Translations under genes and position numbers: made by a program
Notes under the pieces: generated by a model
What the model was told of the DNA's origin: nothing
What the model saw: the letters and a program-made list of their open reading frames with translations, nothing else
Databases searched by the model: none
NCBI GenBank assembly: GCA_019421385.1
Contig: JAHZFK010000021.1
Location: 1-51,509, forward strand
Direction: 5' to 3'
Source: Clostridiales bacterium
GTDB taxonomy: Bacteria > Bacillota > Clostridia > Oscillospirales > Butyricicoccaceae
DNA length: 51,509 nt
Shown: positions 15,893 through 24,776 of the stretch, piece after piece
Layout: the number at the start of each line of letters is the position of its first letter
Numbering within the stretch: the first letter of the stretch is position 1

Positions 15893-17067
15893 CAATGGTG
15901 GAACAGGCGCATACCGGTGAACGCCATGACAATACCGTACTTGTTGGCCGTGTCAATGACGTTGTCGTCACGAATCGAGCCGCCCGGCTGCACGATATAC
16001 TGCACGCCCGACTTGCGCGCGCGCTCAACATTGTCACCAAACGGGAAGAACGCGTCCGAACCAACCGTTACGCCCGTATTCTTGGCAATCCACGCCTTCT
16101 TTTCCTCGGCGGTGAGCACTTCCGGCTTGACCTTAAAGGTGTTCTGCCATACACCATCCGCCAGCACGTCCTCGTACTCGTCCGAAATATACACGTCGAT
16201 CGCGTTGTCGCGGTCGGGTCGGCGGATGCCGTCCACAAACTGCAAACCGAGCACCTTGGGATGCTGGCGCAGGAACCAGTTGTCCGCCTTATTGCCCGCA
16301 AGGCGCGTGCAGTGGATGCGGCTTTGCTGTCCTGCACCCACGCCGATGGTCATGCCATCCTTGACATAGCAGACCGAGTTGGACTGCGTATACTTGAGCG
16401 TGATGAGCGACAGAATCATGTCATGCTTTGCGTTTTCAGGCAGTTCCTTGTTTTCGGTCACGATATTGGTCAGCAGGCTCTCGTTGATCTCATAATCGTT
16501 ATAGCCCTGCTCAAAGCGGATGCCGAAAATGTCGCGCTGTTCGATCGGCTTCGGCTCATAATCCGGGTCGATCTTGACGACGTTATAACCGCCCTTGCGC
16601 TTGGTTTTCAGGATTTCGAGCGCCTCATCCGTGTAGCCCGGCGCAATAATGCCGTCTGACACCTCATGCGCAAGATATGCAGCGGTATCCGCATCACATA
16701 CATCGGAGAGCGCCGCCCAGTCGCCGTAAGAGCACAGGCGGTCTGCGCCACGCGCGCGAATATAGGCGCACGCGATGGGCGACAGTTCGTGATCGGCTTC
16801 CACGAAGTACATCTGCTTTTCTACTTCGGTCAGCGGCTTGCCGAGCGCCGCGCCCGCAGGCGACACATGTTTGAAAGAAGCAGCCGCCGGCATACCGGTC
16901 GCCTTTTTCAGCGCCTTGACCAGCTGCCACGAGTTGAATGCGTCACAAAAGTTGATATAGCCCGGCTTGCCGTTCAAGACCTCGATCGGCAGCTCGCCCT
17001 CGGTCATGAAAATCCGCGCGGGCTTCTGATTGGGGTTGCAGCCGTATTTGAGTGCGAGTTCGTTCAT
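15892..17067 (-). CDS. purH: Stand-alone AICAR formyltransferase (PurH C-terminal domain only)
   Basis: Transfers a formyl group from 10-formyl-tetrahydrofolate to AICAR, the ninth step of purine synthesis. 391 residues that match only the transformylase half of bifunctional PurH; the N-terminal MGS-like IMP cyclohydrolase domain is absent. The catalytic Lys-His pair is seen in SFKHVSPAGAALG. This stand-alone form has been called PurV. GGGGA precedes the ATG at 17067, and the upstream in-frame extension is not PurH-like, so this is not a truncation artefact. The missing cyclohydrolase is supplied by the PurO-type gene upstream. Confidence 0.92.
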   Translation of the reverse strand: MNELALKYGCNPNQKPARIFMTEGELPIEVLNGKPGYINFCDAFNSWQLVKALKKATGMPAAASFKHVSPAGAALGKPLTEVEKQMYFVEADHELSPIACAYIRARGADRLCSYGDWAALSDVCDADTAAYLAHEVSDGIIAPGYTDEALEILKTKRKGGYNVVKIDPDYEPKPIEQRDIFGIRFEQGYNDYEINESLLTNIVTENKELPENAKHDMILSLITLKYTQSNSVCYVKDGMTIGVGAGQQSRIHCTRLAGNKADNWFLRQHPKVLGLQFVDGIRRPDRDNAIDVYISDEYEDVLADGVWQNTFKVKPEVLTAEEKKAWIAKNTGVTVGSDAFFPFGDNVERARKSGVQYIVQPGGSIRDDNVIDTANKYGIVMAFTGMRLFHH

Positions 17068-17117
17068 TAAAAATCCCCTTTCTGCCATAGTTGCAGCCGG
17101 ATAGTCCGGTCTGCGGA

Positions 17118-18545
17118 TCATTTCGTTTGGATAAATATGCCGCGCTCTGCGCTCCAGTCCACATGGAATCCGAGTGCATTGCCCAGATCACGCAGCTTAT
17201 AGTAGGTATAGTTGCCACCTGCGTCGTCAGTCAGTACGATAGCGTCCAGATCGATTGGCGTACCGTTGACCTTAGTCATTGATTGCAGCACTGTATAAGC
17301 TCGGTTGCCGCTAAACGGTGTGCGCATCTCATCCCCGTTTGCCTGATAAGCCTTCCCGCTGATGAGACTAACCGTGCCGTCCCAACTCACATTGAACTTA
17401 GCGGAGGTACTATTCAGCACATAGGCCAGATCGCGTACCTTGATATAGTTTGTATCATTGCCATTTTTATCACGCAGGGCATACATTTGGAAAGGAACGT
17501 ATTTCCCGTCGATCTCGATGTTCTGTGTGGAGGCATAGGCCAGCGTGGTCGCAGGGATATCTGTCAACGGGACAAAGGCCATACCTGCCGCCTTGGCCTT
17601 TTGCTCAGCCCGGCTGCCTGCCCGGCCATAAATTGTGGTAGTTCGTATTAAATCCCCGAATACACCGTCAAATGTACCGTCAAATTTCGTATCCGCGCTG
17701 ACATCTCCATAGAAAAATACACGTTTGATATTGGTATCCCAATAAAAGAGAGAAGCAGGAAGATAAATATCGGAACCGGCGAATGTCACATCAGTCAAAC
17801 TATTGCAGTGCGCAAATACCGCCCCTCCAATGCTGGTCACACTACTCGGGACAGTTACCGAGATCAGGCCATGACAGCCTGCAAATGCCTTCTCCCCAAT
17901 GCTGGTCACGCTGTTTGGAATGGTCATCGAGGTCAGGCTTTCACAGTACGCAAACACATAGTCCTCAAGGCGAGTTATGCTGTTCGGGATGTTGACTGCA
18001 ATCAGACCGCGGCACCCCGAAAATGCTGCCTTCTCGATGCTGGTCACACTGCTTGGAATAGCCACCGAGGTCAGGCTCTGGCAGTTATTAAAAGCAAATT
18101 CCCCAATGCTGGTCACACTGCTCGGAATGTTCACCGAGGTCAGCTTTTTGCACTCTCGAAAAGCATGGTTCCCGATGCAAGTTATACCATCTGTGAGAGT
18201 TACCGAAGCCAGCTTATTACAGTAATAAAATACATATTCCCCCATGCTAGTCACGCTGCTTGGGATGGTCACCGAGGTTAGCCAGTTGCAATGAGCAAAT
18301 GCGCTGTCTTCGATAGTGGTAACACTGTCCGGAATAGCCACCGAGGTGATATCACTGCTCTTAAATGCGGACTCCCCGATGGTAATCACGCCGCTAGGAA
18401 TCGTAACAGCGCCGCCATCCCCTTTGTACTCGGTCAGTACGCCGTTTTCAACCACAAAGTCGCTGTTTGCAGCATATGCCGTTACCGATACAGCGCCCAC
18501 GAAAAGCAGCATGGTCAAAATACAGCCAAAAAGCTTGCGGATCAT
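17118..18545 (-). CDS. Secreted BspA-type LRR protein with C-terminal stalk-like domain
   Basis: 475 residues: a signal peptide (about 1-26, ending AYA), nine leucine-rich repeats of the BspA/LRR_5 type with a 23-residue period (about 52-257), and a C-terminal region (about 330-475) with YIKVRDLAYVLN and YYKLRDLGNALGF, the signature of copper-amine-oxidase N-domain-like stalk modules. Such proteins are extracellular and usually mediate adhesion. The ATG at 18545 follows GGGAGGG. It sits between purO and the transformylase gene with no terminator visible, so it is probably transcribed with the purine operon. The gene looks less GC-rich than its neighbours, which suggests a later insertion. Confidence 0.85.
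   Translation of the reverse strand: MIRKLFGCILTMLLFVGAVSVTAYAANSDFVVENGVLTEYKGDGGAVTIPSGVITIGESAFKSSDITSVAIPDSVTTIEDSAFAHCNWLTSVTIPSSVTSMGEYVFYYCNKLASVTLTDGITCIGNHAFRECKKLTSVNIPSSVTSIGEFAFNNCQSLTSVAIPSSVTSIEKAAFSGCRGLIAVNIPNSITRLEDYVFAYCESLTSMTIPNSVTSIGEKAFAGCHGLISVTVPSSVTSIGGAVFAHCNSLTDVTFAGSDIYLPASLFYWDTNIKRVFFYGDVSADTKFDGTFDGVFGDLIRTTTIYGRAGSRAEQKAKAAGMAFVPLTDIPATTLAYASTQNIEIDGKYVPFQMYALRDKNGNDTNYIKVRDLAYVLNSTSAKFNVSWDGTVSLISGKAYQANGDEMRTPFSGNRAYTVLQSMTKVNGTPIDLDAIVLTDDAGGNYTYYKLRDLGNALGFHVDWSAERGIFIQTK
17775..18392 (-). repeat. Nine 69-bp repeats encoding LRR_5 units
   Basis: Nine in-frame copies of about 69 bp, each encoding 23 residues of the form SVTSIGxxAFxxCxxLTSVxIPS. The first copy is 22 residues. 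The DNA copies have diverged but share a core recognisable on the plus strand as gtcacactgctcggaatg-like blocks. Confidence 0.85.
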
Positions 18546-18593
18546 CCTTTTCCCTCCCTGCACATATTTTGCATATCCTCGCGAACATGTATG

Positions 18594-19307
18594 TTATTCT
18601 ATATGCTTGTTGCGGATCTCCTGCCAGTATGCGCCGGTTTCCAGATCAATATAGCGCACAAACAGTGCAACCTTGTTTTGCTCGTTCATGCTCGACCAAA
18701 GCATTTCGGTGAACTGCTTGATCGGCTTTTCAATGCGGATGCACTTCGGCTCGCCGCGGAACGGCGGCAGCGGGTCACCGTCGCACTGATAGGTGTGGAT
18801 GAAATGACCCAGACCCGGCACCGGCTTATCGTACTCATAGAAAAAGCGCTTGTTCGCTTCGCGGTCGGAGGTAAAGTTCTTGAGAATGGACAGGCTGTAC
18901 GAGCCGTCCTCATTGATAACACCCGAAATGCGCGAGGTGTAGTTCGGCGGATCAGGCTCAAACTGACGGGTACGCAGTGCGTCGATATAGCTCTTGCCAT
19001 CCTTCAAATACTCGCAGATCGTGTCGGTCTGGTCGCCGTTGGTCACGACCAGCTTGCCGCCGCACTGACGCACCGGATGGTAAATGATAAGCGAGGGATC
19101 GGTCATCTTGGACGGGTCGTAAGCCTGCGTGCAGATACCGTCCTCGGTCTCCACAAACACACGGTTGCGGCTGTTTTCCGAACGACCCATAATGAAATAA
19201 GCCACCACGTTCTGCTTGTTATCCAGCGTGCGGCCAAAGATGATGCCGCGGCCCGGATACGCATTGCTCATCAGCTCATTGCTGATATTGAACACATTTT
19301 TGCTCAT
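18594..19307 (-). CDS. purO: IMP cyclohydrolase, PurO family
   Basis: Closes the purine ring: FAICAR to IMP, the last step of the pathway. The 237-residue protein matches the archaeal-type PurO family (for example YPGRGIIFGRT near the start and the NYTSRISG stretch), unrelated to the cyclohydrolase domain of PurH. TAAGGAGG lies upstream of the ATG at 19307. It is 17 bases after purN. Together with the stand-alone transformylase it replaces bifunctional PurH. Assignment is by remembered family features and context. Confidence 0.85.
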   Translation of the reverse strand: MSKNVFNISNELMSNAYPGRGIIFGRTLDNKQNVVAYFIMGRSENSRNRVFVETEDGICTQAYDPSKMTDPSLIIYHPVRQCGGKLVVTNGDQTDTICEYLKDGKSYIDALRTRQFEPDPPNYTSRISGVINEDGSYSLSILKNFTSDREANKRFFYEYDKPVPGLGHFIHTYQCDGDPLPPFRGEPKCIRIEKPIKQFTEMLWSSMNEQNKVALFVRYIDLETGAYWQEIRNKHIE

Positions 19308-19324
19308 AACGATTTCCTTCCTCC

Positions 19325-19948
19325 TTACTTTTTGGCGACCCATGCGCCGTGAACGCTGAGCCGTCCTGCGCAGAAGTCGCTGACCGCCTGCGGCAGCAAC
19401 AGCCACTCCGCCTCCCGCATCACGCGCTTTTGAAGTGTCTCCGGTGTATCGCCTTCCTCCACTTCAACCGCTTTTTGCGCGATGATCGCACCGCCGTCCA
19501 CCACTTCGGACACAAAATGCACGGTAGCACCGGTCACTTTCACCCCTTTGGCAAGGGCGGCCTCATGCACGCGCAGTCCATAGAAGCCTTCCCCGCAAAA
19601 GGACGGGATGAGCGAGGGATGTACATTGATGATGCGGTTTTCATACTGGCGGCAGAAGCTGTCCGACAGCACGGTCATAAAGCCCGCCAGCACGATCAGC
19701 CCGATTTCGTATTCCTCGAGCAGCGCGGTCAACGCTGCGCCGTAATCGTCCGCACTGTCAAAATCGCGGCGGCGCAGTACTGCAGACGGAATCGCGGCCT
19801 TTGCCGCGCGCTCAAGTGCAAACGCCTCCGGGTTAGACGAAACCACCAGCCGGATGCGGCCGTTTTCGATCTTGCCCGCGGCCTGCGCGTCGATCAACGC
19901 TTGCAGATTCGTGCCGCCGCCCGAAACCAAAACTGCGATGTTTGTCAT
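19325..19948 (-). CDS. purN: Phosphoribosylglycinamide formyltransferase
   Basis: Formylates GAR with 10-formyl-tetrahydrofolate (third step). 207 residues; the catalytic Asn-His pair is in NVHPSLIPSF and the conserved Asp is in VSEVVDGGAI. VLVSGGGTNLQALIDA is the typical N-terminus. It starts 14 bases after purM and has GGGAGA upstream. Confidence 0.95.
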   Translation of the reverse strand: MTNIAVLVSGGGTNLQALIDAQAAGKIENGRIRLVVSSNPEAFALERAAKAAIPSAVLRRRDFDSADDYGAALTALLEEYEIGLIVLAGFMTVLSDSFCRQYENRIINVHPSLIPSFCGEGFYGLRVHEAALAKGVKVTGATVHFVSEVVDGGAIIAQKAVEVEEGDTPETLQKRVMREAEWLLLPQAVSDFCAGRLSVHGAWVAKK

Positions 19949-19962
19949 ATCGCTTCTCCCTT

Positions 19963-21000
19963 TTATTCAAGCACAACGCCCTTTTCGCCGCTGATGCACT
20001 CACCGATGATATAAGCCTTTTCGCCTGCGGCCGAAATTGCAGCCACCGCACGGGATGCGTCCTCCGCCGCGACAGCAAGCACCAGACCCGCGCCCATATT
20101 AAAGGTGTTATACATATCGCGCTCCGGAATCTTGCCGGTCTTGGCGATCAGGTCGAATACCGGCGGCACCGGCATCGCGCTCTTTTCGATTTTCGCGCAG
20201 ATGCCATCCGGCAGCATACGCGGTACATTCTCATAGAAGCCGCCGCCCGTGATGTGGCTGATACCCTTGACCTCGACCTTACCCATAAGGCCCTGAATGG
20301 CCTTGACGTAAATCTTGGTCGGAGTCAGCAGTTCCTCACCGAGCGTCTTGCCGAATTCGTCAATGTAACGGCGCACAGACTTTTCGTTGATGCCCAGCGT
20401 CTTGCGCACCAGCGAATAGCCGTTGGAGTGCACGCCCGAAGACGCTACGCCGATCAGCGCATCGCCCGGACGGATATTCGTACCGTCGATCATCTTCTCT
20501 TTATCCACGATACCGACCGAGAAGCCTGCCATATCGTACTCATCCTCAGGATAGAAGCCCGGCATTTCGGCAGTCTCGCCGCCGATCAGCGCGCAGCCTG
20601 CCTGCCGGCAGCCCTCTGCAATACCGGAGACCATCTGCGCAATTTTGGCAGGGTGATTCTTTCCAACCGCAATATAGTCGAGGAAGAACAGCGGCTGCGC
20701 ACCGCAGCAGGCAATATCGTTGACGCACATCGCCACGCAGTCGATGCCGACGGTATCGTGCTTATCCATCAAAAAGGCCAGCTTGAGCTTGGTGCCCACG
20801 CCGTCCGTACCGGAAACCAGAATGGGATCAGCCATGCCCTTAAAATCCGGGCGGAACAGGCCGCCGAAGCCGCCGAGCGTGCCCATCACACCCTTGGTGA
20901 AGGTCGATTCAACCATCGGCTTCATCAGCTTGACTGCCTCGTAACCGGCGGTTACGTCTACGCCGGCCGCCTTGTAGCTTTCAGAACGGCTCTCACTCAT
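19963..21000 (-). CDS. purM: Phosphoribosylformylglycinamidine cyclo-ligase (AIR synthetase)
   Basis: Converts FGAM to AIR using ATP (fifth step). 345 residues, standard length. Motifs VSGTDGVGTKLKLAF and LIGGETAEMPGFY mark the PurM/PurL superfamily nucleotide site. AAGGAGT precedes the ATG at 21000. The partner enzyme PurL that makes its substrate is not in this window. Confidence 0.96.
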   Translation of the reverse strand: MSESRSESYKAAGVDVTAGYEAVKLMKPMVESTFTKGVMGTLGGFGGLFRPDFKGMADPILVSGTDGVGTKLKLAFLMDKHDTVGIDCVAMCVNDIACCGAQPLFFLDYIAVGKNHPAKIAQMVSGIAEGCRQAGCALIGGETAEMPGFYPEDEYDMAGFSVGIVDKEKMIDGTNIRPGDALIGVASSGVHSNGYSLVRKTLGINEKSVRRYIDEFGKTLGEELLTPTKIYVKAIQGLMGKVEVKGISHITGGGFYENVPRMLPDGICAKIEKSAMPVPPVFDLIAKTGKIPERDMYNTFNMGAGLVLAVAAEDASRAVAAISAAGEKAYIIGECISGEKGVVLE

Positions 21001-21036
21001 AATAATACTCCTTCGTCGTTATTTCGGCGGAACAGC

Positions 21037-22458
21037 TTATTCCTTGCCGTTCCAGCAGTAGGTGCAAACCTTGTCGCGGTCCAGCCCGATGGCCTCGAGC
21101 AGACCATCCAGCGACTGATAGCCCAGCGAGCTGAAACCGAACTTCTCACAGATGGTTTTCAGCATGCACTGGCCGCGCTCGGTGTTGGCGTCCGCGTATT
21201 CCTCCAGATGCTTCTGACCCTCGTCGCCCTCCAGCTCCTGCACAATGCGGCGGGCGAGCAGTTCCATCTCGGAATTCGAGGAAGAGAAGTTCAGGTACTT
21301 GCAGCCATACATGATCGGCGGGCAGGCGGAGCGCATGTGCACTTCCTTTGCACCCGACTCATATAGGAATTCGACCGTCTCGCGCAGCTGCGTGCCGCGC
21401 ACGATCGAGTCGTCCACAAACAGCAGCTTTTTGCCCTCAATCAGCTCCGGCACCGGAATCTGCTTCATCTTGGCGACCTGATTGCGCACCTTTTGGTTGG
21501 CGGGCATAAACGAACGCGGCCACGTCGGCGTATATTTCACGAACGGGCGCGCAAACGGCTTGCCGCATTCGTTAGCATATCCAATCGCGTGCGGCACACC
21601 GGAATCCGGTACGCCTGCGATAAAATCCACATCTCCGGCCAGACCGCGCTTTTTGTCATCACGCGCCATGATCGCACCGTTGCGGTAGCGCATAACCTCG
21701 ACATTGACGCCCTCATAGTTGGAATTAGGATAGCCGTAATAAGTCCACAGGAAGGAGCAAATTTTCATCTCCTTGCCCGCGGGCGAAAGCGTTTCAAATC
21801 CGTTTTCCGTCACCTTGACGATTTCGCGCGGCCCTAATTCGTATGCGTCCTGATAGTCCAGCTTGTGATAAGCGAACGACTCAAACGAAATGCAGCAGCC
21901 GTCCTCGTTCTGTCCGATCAGTACGGGCAGACGGCCGACCTTATCGCGCGCGGCGATGATGCCGTCCGGTGTCAAAATCAGCACAGTCAACGAACCGTCG
22001 ATCAATTCCTGTGCATGTAGGATACCGGAGATCAGGTCATCCTTTTGGTTGATGAGGGCTGCCGCCAATTCGGTGGAGTTGACCTTGCCCGAGCTCATGG
22101 CCATAAACTGATGGCCATGATCGGAAAAATAGCGGGACACCAGCTCTTCCGCGTTGTTGATAATACCGACCGTAGTCAATGCATACAGGCCGAGGTGCGA
22201 GCGCACGAGCAGCGGCTGCGGGTCGGTGTCGCTGATGCAGCCAATGCCGCTGCAGCCGGAAAAGTCCGGCAGATCCTTTTCAAATTTCGTACGGAACGGG
22301 GTGTTTTCAATGCTGTGGATCTGACGCTGGAAGCCGCGTTCCTTATCATACAGGATCATACCGCCGCGGCGCGTACCCAGATGCGAATGATAGTCCACAC
22401 CAAAGAAAATATCCAGCACGCAGTCCTGTTTGGAGACTACGCCGAAAAATCCTCCCAT
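21037..22458 (-). CDS. PurF paralog with an inactivated glutaminase domain
   Basis: 473 residues aligning end to end with amidophosphoribosyltransferase. The C-terminal phosphoribosyltransferase half is well kept: GVPDSGVPHAIGYA, the flexible loop RSFMPANQKVR and the PRPP motif LLFVDDSIVRGTQL. The N-terminal Ntn half is not: it begins MGGFFGVV where the active enzyme has (propeptide)CGVFGI, so the nucleophile Cys is Gly, and the Arg, Asn and Asp positions seen in the neighbour's VRYSTTG, HNGNL and SNDTEV are changed. The four cysteines matching Fe-S ligands (ICSF, YGCKY, CTYC) remain. It follows true purF by 3 bases, with AAGGAGT upstream. It could be an ammonia-dependent or regulatory partner of PurF; unknown. 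Confidence 0.85.
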   Translation of the reverse strand: MGGFFGVVSKQDCVLDIFFGVDYHSHLGTRRGGMILYDKERGFQRQIHSIENTPFRTKFEKDLPDFSGCSGIGCISDTDPQPLLVRSHLGLYALTTVGIINNAEELVSRYFSDHGHQFMAMSSGKVNSTELAAALINQKDDLISGILHAQELIDGSLTVLILTPDGIIAARDKVGRLPVLIGQNEDGCCISFESFAYHKLDYQDAYELGPREIVKVTENGFETLSPAGKEMKICSFLWTYYGYPNSNYEGVNVEVMRYRNGAIMARDDKKRGLAGDVDFIAGVPDSGVPHAIGYANECGKPFARPFVKYTPTWPRSFMPANQKVRNQVAKMKQIPVPELIEGKKLLFVDDSIVRGTQLRETVEFLYESGAKEVHMRSACPPIMYGCKYLNFSSSNSEMELLARRIVQELEGDEGQKHLEEYADANTERGQCMLKTICEKFGFSSLGYQSLDGLLEAIGLDRDKVCTYCWNGKE

Positions 22459-22461
22459 TTG

Positions 22462-23937
22462 TTACTCCTTATCTTTCCTCCCGCCGAGCGGGATCTCATT
22501 TTCAAACATATTCTTTTCCGCCTGCTCGGGCACCGGAATCGGGTATTCGCCCGAGAAGCAGGCGTCGCAAAAGTCCAGTTTACAGCCCACGGCAATCTTA
22601 CGCGCCGCTTCAAGTGACAAAAACCCTAGGCTGTCCACGCCGATGATCTGACGCATTTCCTCAACCGTGCGGCCATGCGCCAAAAGCTGGCTGCGCTCCG
22701 GGATATCCGTGCCGAAAAAGCAGGGATGCCGAAACGGCGGCGCGGAGATGCGCATATGCACCTCGGCAGCGCCTGCGTCGCGCAGCAGTTTGACCAGCCG
22801 TGCGCAGGTCGTGCCGCGCACAATCGAATCGTCAACCATAATGACGCGCTTGCCCTCGACCGCCGTACGCAAGGCATTCAGCTTTAAGCGCACCGAGCGC
22901 TCGCGCTTGTCCTGACCGGGCTGAATGAATGTGCGGGCGATATAGCGGTTTTTGATCAGGCCCACACCATAGGGAATGCCGGAAAACTTAGCGTAACCGA
23001 TCGCAGCAGGAATGCCGGAATCCGGCACACCGATGACCACATCCGCACCGACCGGGTGCTCGATGGACAGGTACTTGCCGGCCTCCTGACGGGCAAGCTC
23101 CACGCTTGCGCCGTCGATGATCGAGTCCGGACGGGCAAAATAGATATACTCGAATACGCAGGCAGCGCTCTTGCACTGCACGCCGCAGTGCATCGAGCGC
23201 AGCTCGCCATCCTCCACCACACAGACCTCGCCCGGCTCCACGTCGCGGACGAACGTCGCGCCCAGCGCGTCGAGCGCGCAGGTCTCAGAGGCGAAGATAT
23301 ACGCTCCATCCAGCAGGCCGATGCACAGCGGACGGAACCCGTGCGGGTCACGCGCGGCAATCAGCTTGCGCGGGCTCATCACAACCAGCGAATACGCGCC
23401 TTGGATGATGCCCATGGTGTTTTTGACCGCCTCTTCGATGCTGCCGCATTTGAGACGCTCATTGACGATGGTATACACCAGCACCTCGGTATCGTTTGAG
23501 GAGCGGAAGATGCCGCCGTTTAACTCAATGCGGCGGCGCAGCTCGCCCGCGTTGACCAGATTGCCGTTGTGCGCGACGGCAAGGTTGCCCTTGACATGCG
23601 TAATGGCGATCGGCTGCGCGTTTTCGCGCGACTGCTTACCGGTCGTCGAATAGCGGACGTGGCCGACGGCCATCGAGCCGGGCATACCGTCCAAAATATC
23701 CTGATTAAACACTTGGCTGACCAGACCGACGTCTTTATGGCAGCGAATCACGCCGCGATTGTTGACCGCGATGCCCGCCGCCTCCTGTCCGCGGTGCTGT
23801 AAGGCAAAGAGCGCAACATACGCTTCATGCGCGGCTGCAATCTCTTTGCCCGGAGGGGCGGCGATGCCGAACACGCCGCACTCCTCATGTACCTTATCAA
23901 ACGGGGTTTTACTTTGCTTTAGAATACGATATTTCAT
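22462..23937 (-). CDS. purF: Amidophosphoribosyltransferase
   Basis: First committed step of purine synthesis: PRPP + glutamine to phosphoribosylamine. 491 residues with a propeptide of about 18 residues cleaved before the nucleophile in EECGVFGI. Glutaminase residues are intact (VRYSTTG, AHNGNL, SNDTEV), as are the PRPP loop VIMVDDSIVRGTT and four cysteines for the 4Fe-4S cluster of the Bacillus-type enzyme (CVFEYIYF, HPCFFGT, CDAC). I chose the ATG at 23937; the upstream TTG gives an unlikely longer propeptide. Fe-S PurF is oxygen-labile, fitting an anaerobe. Confidence 0.95.
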   Translation of the reverse strand: MKYRILKQSKTPFDKVHEECGVFGIAAPPGKEIAAAHEAYVALFALQHRGQEAAGIAVNNRGVIRCHKDVGLVSQVFNQDILDGMPGSMAVGHVRYSTTGKQSRENAQPIAITHVKGNLAVAHNGNLVNAGELRRRIELNGGIFRSSNDTEVLVYTIVNERLKCGSIEEAVKNTMGIIQGAYSLVVMSPRKLIAARDPHGFRPLCIGLLDGAYIFASETCALDALGATFVRDVEPGEVCVVEDGELRSMHCGVQCKSAACVFEYIYFARPDSIIDGASVELARQEAGKYLSIEHPVGADVVIGVPDSGIPAAIGYAKFSGIPYGVGLIKNRYIARTFIQPGQDKRERSVRLKLNALRTAVEGKRVIMVDDSIVRGTTCARLVKLLRDAGAAEVHMRISAPPFRHPCFFGTDIPERSQLLAHGRTVEEMRQIIGVDSLGFLSLEAARKIAVGCKLDFCDACFSGEYPIPVPEQAEKNMFENEIPLGGRKDKE

Positions 23938-23963
23938 GGATTTGCCTTTTTTCAACCGGGAGA

Positions 23964-24680
23964 TTACTTACCCATTACGCGCTTCATGATTTCCTGATAC
24001 GCTTCCTCAACACCGCCAAGGTCACGGCGGAAACGGTCCTTATCGAGCTTTTCGCCGGTGGTCTTGTCCCACAGGCGGCAGGTGTCCGGGCTGATCTCGT
24101 CGGCCAGCACGATGGTACCGTCCGCGGTCTTGCCGAACTCCAGCTTAAAGTCGACCAGCGTGACGTTGAGCGTATCGAAATACTGCTTCATGACCTCGTT
24201 GACCTTGAAGGCCATGCCCTTGATCTGCTCGATTTCCTCACGGGTGGCGAGCTTCAAAGCAATTGCATGGTAAGCATTCATGAGCGGGTCGCCCAGATCG
24301 TCGTTTTTGTAGGAGAATTCAATGGTCGGCTCGTCAAACACGATGCCTTCGTTTACGCCGTAACGCTTAGCGAACGAACCGGCCGAAATATTGCGGATGA
24401 TAACTTCGAGCGGTACGATGGACACCTTCTTGACCACGGTTTCGCGGTCGGAAAGCTGCTCGACGAAATGCGTCGGCACGCCCTGCTGCTCCAGCAGCTG
24501 GAACATGTGATTGCTCATCACATTGTTGATAACGCCTTTGCCTGCGATCGTGCCCTTCTTTTCGCCGTTGAAGGCAGTCGCGTCGTCCTTATAATCCACG
24601 ATGACCAGATTTGCGTCGTCGGTTGCAAAAACCTTCTTGGCCTTGCCTTCGTAGAGCTGTTCTTTCTTTTCCATGTCCAT
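23964..24680 (-). CDS. purC: Phosphoribosylaminoimidazole-succinocarboxamide synthase (SAICAR synthetase)
   Basis: Joins CAIR and aspartate using ATP (seventh step). 238 residues, the usual bacterial length. YEGKAKKVF at the N-terminus, VIIRNISAGSFAKRYG and FKLEFGKTADG are family motifs. Two ATGs, at 24680 and 24674, follow GGAGG by 3 and 9 bases; the second may be the true start. Confidence 0.95.
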   Translation of the reverse strand: MDMEKKEQLYEGKAKKVFATDDANLVIVDYKDDATAFNGEKKGTIAGKGVINNVMSNHMFQLLEQQGVPTHFVEQLSDRETVVKKVSIVPLEVIIRNISAGSFAKRYGVNEGIVFDEPTIEFSYKNDDLGDPLMNAYHAIALKLATREEIEQIKGMAFKVNEVMKQYFDTLNVTLVDFKLEFGKTADGTIVLADEISPDTCRLWDKTTGEKLDKDRFRRDLGGVEEAYQEIMKRVMGK

Positions 24681-24776
24681 ATTCCTCCATTTATATATGT
24701 AATTTAAAACAAACTGATTTGTTTTGGGTTTTACCCGGCCGGTGCAATGGTCACGCCCGCCGCGCCTTTACCCTTT

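Noticed and set aside
17775..18392. Regularly spaced repeats considered as a CRISPR array
   Set aside because: The 69-bp units are in frame, contiguous and encode LRR_5 repeats; there are no spacers or cas genes.
19942..21366. Plus-strand frame of about 474 codons opposite purM
   Set aside because: Same antisense effect; no ribosome binding site or recognisable domain.
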